Positions 30,808 to 33,281 of a stretch of DNA of 33,281 bases are shown here, piece after piece. The notes under the pieces were generated by a model that did no database searches, was not told where the DNA came from, and was given only the letters and a program-made list of their open reading frames with translations. The position numbers and the translations under genes are program-made. Location of the stretch: positions 1-33,281 of IMG/VR virus record IMGVR_UViG_3300000234_000015. One strand, given 5' to 3'. The DNA is from a virus. Positions within the stretch are counted from its first letter, which is position 1. The number at the start of each line of letters is the position of its first letter.

Positions 30808-32190
30808 ATGGCTATATCAGACAACTACGCACCAGATGTGAGCCTATGCGACGGGGTTACGACGGCATTCTCTGGCGATTGGAATGTTTTGGCGGCGGCA
30901 TATTTCAGGTTCGCCATTGAAAACGTTTCTTCTGGTGTTCAAACCTTGCTGATACAGGGAACGGATTATACGCTATGGTTCAACGATAACGGATACATAG
31001 CAACAACTGCTGTCGCGTATTCTGCCTCATACAAGGCTGTTCGTTATCGTGAAGTCGCGCTCGATCAGTCTGCGCCTTACACAACATCAAAGGGATTTCA
31101 GGGGAAGGCTGTAGAGAACAGCTTCGATAAACTTACGGCCATCGAGCAGGATCAGAACGACAATATCGGCAGATCGTTTAAGGCTCCTGTCGGGGAATCT
31201 GCGGTGGCGCTTCTCCCTACGGCGACGACACGTGCTCTTAAATATCTCGCGTTCGATGCAAGCGGGGCTCCAATAGCTGCAGAAGGCACTACAGACACGC
31301 CGATCTCTGCGGCTATGGAGCCTGTTGTCAGTGCAGCGACTCTTGCCGGGGCAAGGACTGAGCTTGAGGTTTATTCCACGACCGAGGTTTATTCCAAGGC
31401 CGAGGTTGACGGGCTTCTAGCGCCTTCGGCAAAGAATAAAATTATCAACGGGAACTTTGGCATTAACGATTGGGCTTATGTGTCAGGTGCAGCCATAGCT
31501 GCTTCGGCGTTTGGACACAACCGATGGAAGGCTGGGACTAGCGGATGCACTTACACCTTCACGCAAGCCAAAGCCTCGACAACGATAACAATAACAGCAG
31601 GGTCTTTGATCCAGACTATTGAAGACGCGAATGTTGAGGGCGGCACTTATACCCTTTCATGGACTGGGACGGCAACGGCGAAGGTCAATGGTGGAACGGC
31701 TGCGGCCAGTCCTATCACAGTCACAGGGCTGGCGGCTGACACGGCGATCACGGTCGAGCTTCTGACGGGGACGGTCGGCCTAGTGCAAGTCGAGACGGGC
31801 GACACAGCCACGGATTTTGAGCGCAGAAGCATCACAACCGAGGAGCTTCTGTGTGCTAGATACTTGCCTGTTTTTGTCTCGACTGGGACTTCCTCTCTTG
31901 TAGGTGTCGGAACTGTAAACTCTTCAACGGCAGGACAGCCATTAATCTTTTTCAAAGTCCCGTCTAGGGTTGCTCCTACTGGCTTAACTGTTAGCGCCGT
32001 AACGCACTTCTCTGTAAACATTGCCACTGGGAACGTAGCGTGCACAAATGTGACTATTGGCGGAATGACAGGGAGGAATGCGGTTATGTTAAACTTCTAT
32101 GTTTCTTCTGGCTTGACCGCTGGGCAAAGCTGTTTCGGATTCGCTAACAACGCAAGCGGCAGACTACTATTAACGGGGTGCGAGCTATGA
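30808..32190 (+). CDS. Tail fibre with T7 gp17-type N-terminal domain
   Basis: Residues 1 to about 130 follow the T7 tail-fibre virion-binding domain pattern: CDGVTTAFSGDWNVLAAAYF, QGTDYTLWFNDNGY, YKAVRYREVALDQSAPYTTS, then KGFQGKAVENSFDKLTAIEQ and IGRSFKAP. A helical/flexible linker to about 205 is followed by NKIINGNFGINDWA, the start of a carbohydrate-binding-like beta module. Repeated Thr/Gly beta strands and a C-terminal tip domain (TTEELLCARYLPVF onward) follow. It binds the host receptor. GGAGG lies upstream of the ATG. The 45-aa gene after it overlaps by ATGA. Confidence 0.82.
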   Translation: MAISDNYAPDVSLCDGVTTAFSGDWNVLAAAYFRFAIENVSSGVQTLLIQGTDYTLWFNDNGYIATTAVAYSASYKAVRYREVALDQSAPYTTSKGFQGKAVENSFDKLTAIEQDQNDNIGRSFKAPVGESAVALLPTATTRALKYLAFDASGAPIAAEGTTDTPISAAMEPVVSAATLAGARTELEVYSTTEVYSKAEVDGLLAPSAKNKIINGNFGINDWAYVSGAAIAASAFGHNRWKAGTSGCTYTFTQAKASTTITITAGSLIQTIEDANVEGGTYTLSWTGTATAKVNGGTAAASPITVTGLAADTAITVELLTGTVGLVQVETGDTATDFERRSITTEELLCARYLPVFVSTGTSSLVGVGTVNSSTAGQPLIFFKVPSRVAPTGLTVSAVTHFSVNIATGNVACTNVTIGGMTGRNAVMLNFYVSSGLTAGQSCFGFANNASGRLLLTGCEL

Positions 32191-32324
32191 ACTGGAAATA
32201 CACAGACGAGACAAAACAGATAGTATTCCGAACATTAGACGATGGGCGGGTTGAAAGCTGCTTTGTAACAGTGCAGGCAATACAGGATTATCTTTCTGCT
32301 GGCGGAGAGATAGACGAACAATAA
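32187..32324 (+). CDS. Small protein after the tail fibre (45 aa)
   Basis: Product not firmly recognised. It begins MNWKYTDETKQIVFRTLDDG and contains the TVQAIQDYLSAGGEIDE end. This resembles the short conserved proteins after phage tail fibres, where the W-x-Y-T, DDGR and YL-GG-I pattern is common. Start and stop are well placed, overlapping the fibre stop by ATGA. It may help fibre assembly or be a chaperone remnant. Confidence 0.55.
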   Translation: MNWKYTDETKQIVFRTLDDGRVESCFVTVQAIQDYLSAGGEIDEQ

Positions 32325-32336
32325 ACGGTGGTGATT

Positions 32337-32579
32337 ATGGAACCAGTTCGCGTTGACGGCATATTGATGAAAGTAGCAGAACAGGGCGCGATGTGCGCGT
32401 TCATGCTTCTTGTCCTCTTGGGGCTTTGCTGGGTCGTTAAATCGATGTATGCGCGAGTACTACAGCAAGCCGATCAGCAACAAAAGATTTTAATTGATAG
32501 CACGCTGGCCATCAACAACAACACAACTGCCCTCGGTGCGATGATAAAACAGGTAGAGAGGCTTGCAGATGTTCGATAA
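32337..32579 (+). CDS. Single-TM holin candidate (80 aa)
   Basis: A short polar N-terminus (MEPVRVDGILMKVAEQG) is followed by one membrane helix (AMCAFMLLVLLGLCWVVKSM, about 18-37) and a helical, polar C-terminal part (QQADQQQKILIDST and on). This topology fits class III-like single-TM holins or small lysis accessory membrane proteins, and it lies two genes before the endolysin. A spanin or antiholin role is an alternative. The ATG at 32337 follows GGTGG. Confidence 0.5.
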   Translation: MEPVRVDGILMKVAEQGAMCAFMLLVLLGLCWVVKSMYARVLQQADQQQKILIDSTLAINNNTTALGAMIKQVERLADVR

Positions 32580-32754
32580 GCTGAAACAGAGATTGTTCCC
32601 TTCGGAGGAAACCGTTAAAGCTCTCCGAACAATCCACAAGCAAAGCGTCCAAATGAACGTCGCGGCGCATGAGGGGCTTTTGGCTGCTTGTGAAAAGGGG
32701 AACGTCTGCCCTCTCGTCGCGCCGAATAGAAACATTTCCCGCCGCATAGGGTGA
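32569..32754 (+). CDS. Small protein in the lysis cassette (61 aa)
   Basis: Product not recognised. The protein begins MFDKLKQRLFPSEETVKALR. It is basic and helical, with two cysteines in the second half (AACEKGNVCPLV) and a basic end (NISRRIG). It overlaps the preceding holin candidate by 11 nt and ends three bases before the endolysin ATG. It has no membrane segment, so it is not itself a holin. A regulatory or assembly role in lysis is possible. Confidence 0.55.
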   Translation: MFDKLKQRLFPSEETVKALRTIHKQSVQMNVAAHEGLLAACEKGNVCPLVAPNRNISRRIG

Positions 32755-32757
32755 CAC

Positions 32758-33159
32758 ATGTTTGTTCTCAGTAACCGAAGCATCGACCGTCTTACAGGTG
32801 TCCACGCCGATCTATGCGCCGTCGTGCGCCGCGCCATCCAAATCACCCCTATCGATTTCTGCGTCACAGAGGGGCTTCGGACGATAGAGCGGCAAGAGAA
32901 GCTGTTCGCGTCAGGCGCGAGCCAGACCATGAAAAGCCGCCACCTGACAGGCTATGCCGTTGATCTGGCCGCGATGATCGACTTTGACGGGGACGGAAAG
33001 CCTGAGGTTCGCTGGGACTGGGGGCTTTACGAGAAGCTGGCTGTAGCCATGAAGGCGGCGGCTGCTGAGTTAAAGGTTAAGATCGTCTGGGGCGGCGACT
33101 GGAAAACCTTGAGAGATGGTCCACACTTTGAGCTAGACAGAGAGGCTTACCCAGCATGA
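32758..33159 (+). CDS. Endolysin: M15 family peptidase (VanY/T5-endolysin type)
   Basis: The 133-aa protein is a single catalytic domain. It shows TEGLRTIERQ (37-46), SRHLTGYAVDL (60-70, with zinc ligands His62 and Asp69), and DGPHFEL (120-126, with zinc ligand His123). This is the M15 pattern of L-alanyl-D-glutamate or D-Ala-D-Ala peptidases that cut peptidoglycan cross-links. It has no signal peptide, so release needs the holin. All metal ligands are present. It overlaps the next ATG (ATGA). Confidence 0.9.
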   Translation: MFVLSNRSIDRLTGVHADLCAVVRRAIQITPIDFCVTEGLRTIERQEKLFASGASQTMKSRHLTGYAVDLAAMIDFDGDGKPEVRWDWGLYEKLAVAMKAAAAELKVKIVWGGDWKTLRDGPHFELDREAYPA

Positions 33160-33281
33160 TCGCTTGGGCGCTAAAGAATGCCCTTCCTATCAGCGCAGGA
33201 GCGTTGCTGGTAGGCTCTATGGGGTTCGCCCTACATACCCTAGCCATGAACCATCAAAAGGCTTCCTACGAGCTTAAATTG
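33156..33281 (+). CDS. Inner-membrane spanin-like protein (partial)
   Basis: Runs off the right edge after 42 codons. It starts MIAWALKNALPISAGALLVG and continues as a hydrophobic segment to about residue 31, then NHQKASYELKL, which looks like the start of a polar helical region. Small phage proteins with an N-terminal anchor and a following periplasmic coiled coil directly after an endolysin are usually i-spanins (Rz). The visible part is too short to confirm the coiled coil. Confidence 0.55.
   Translation, partial: MIAWALKNALPISAGALLVGSMGFALHTLAMNHQKASYELKL

Noticed and set aside
1-33281. Integrase, repressor or attachment site showing a temperate phage
   Set aside because: None was seen. 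The RHH protein alone does not establish lysogeny, and both ends of the genome are missing.

Overview
The window is a segment of a tailed double-stranded DNA phage (or prophage) genome, most likely a podovirus. The gene order on the + strand is diagnostic: small terminase, large terminase, T7 gp8-type portal (head-tail connector), Bbp19-like small protein, scaffold, major capsid protein, tail tubular A-like adaptor, tail tubular B-like nozzle, three internal virion/ejection proteins (172, 557 and 1372 aa), a T7-type tail fibre, then a lysis cassette. No bacterial chromosomal genes, tRNA, rRNA, integrase, RNA polymerase or DNA polymerase are visible. The host is probably an alphaproteobacterium. 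This rests only on promoter style (TTGAC(A/T) with a 17-bp spacer and a CTACCN -10) and on resemblance of several virion proteins to those of proteobacterial podoviruses, so it is a weak inference. Both ends are open: a minus-strand gene runs off the left edge and an inner-spanin-like gene runs off the right edge.

Layout. 1-5590 (minus strand): an early/replication operon, read right to left, of two small unknown genes, a Toprim primase-helicase, an SF2 helicase and at least three very small genes coupled by 4-nt ATGA overlaps. 5590-5734: a divergent promoter region. 5734-6427 (plus): three small accessory genes ending in a strong bidirectional terminator. 6501-6671 (minus): a ribbon-helix-helix DNA-binding protein. 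6680-7680: about 1 kb without a convincing gene. It holds eight copies of AAAACGCATAAT in both orientations, a GC-rich block followed by an AT-rich block, a promoter whose spacer contains one repeat copy, and finally the promoter of the structural operon. It looks like a replication origin and/or partition/control region. 7680-33281 (plus): the virion and lysis genes.

How the genes work together. The primase-helicase and SF2 helicase probably act at the iteron region, and the RHH protein probably binds there or at its own promoter. In the structural operon, about 5.2 kb is inserted between the small and large terminase genes. It encodes a predicted Kelch-like propeller protein, a lectin-like protein and about a dozen small or micro ORFs, so it looks like a host-recognition/decoration island. 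A terminator, a new promoter and two GGAGGCGG hairpins around the major capsid gene probably set capsid and decoration-protein dosage. The lysis cassette has a one-TM holin candidate, a small unknown protein, an M15 peptidase endolysin and an Rz-like spanin.

For an undescribed system, the best candidates are the iteron/RHH region at 6.5-7.4 kb, the terS-terL appendage island, the paired small proteins before the portal that share a C-terminal tail, and a G9 tract that could switch the frame of a small gene. Nothing proves a new system from sequence alone.
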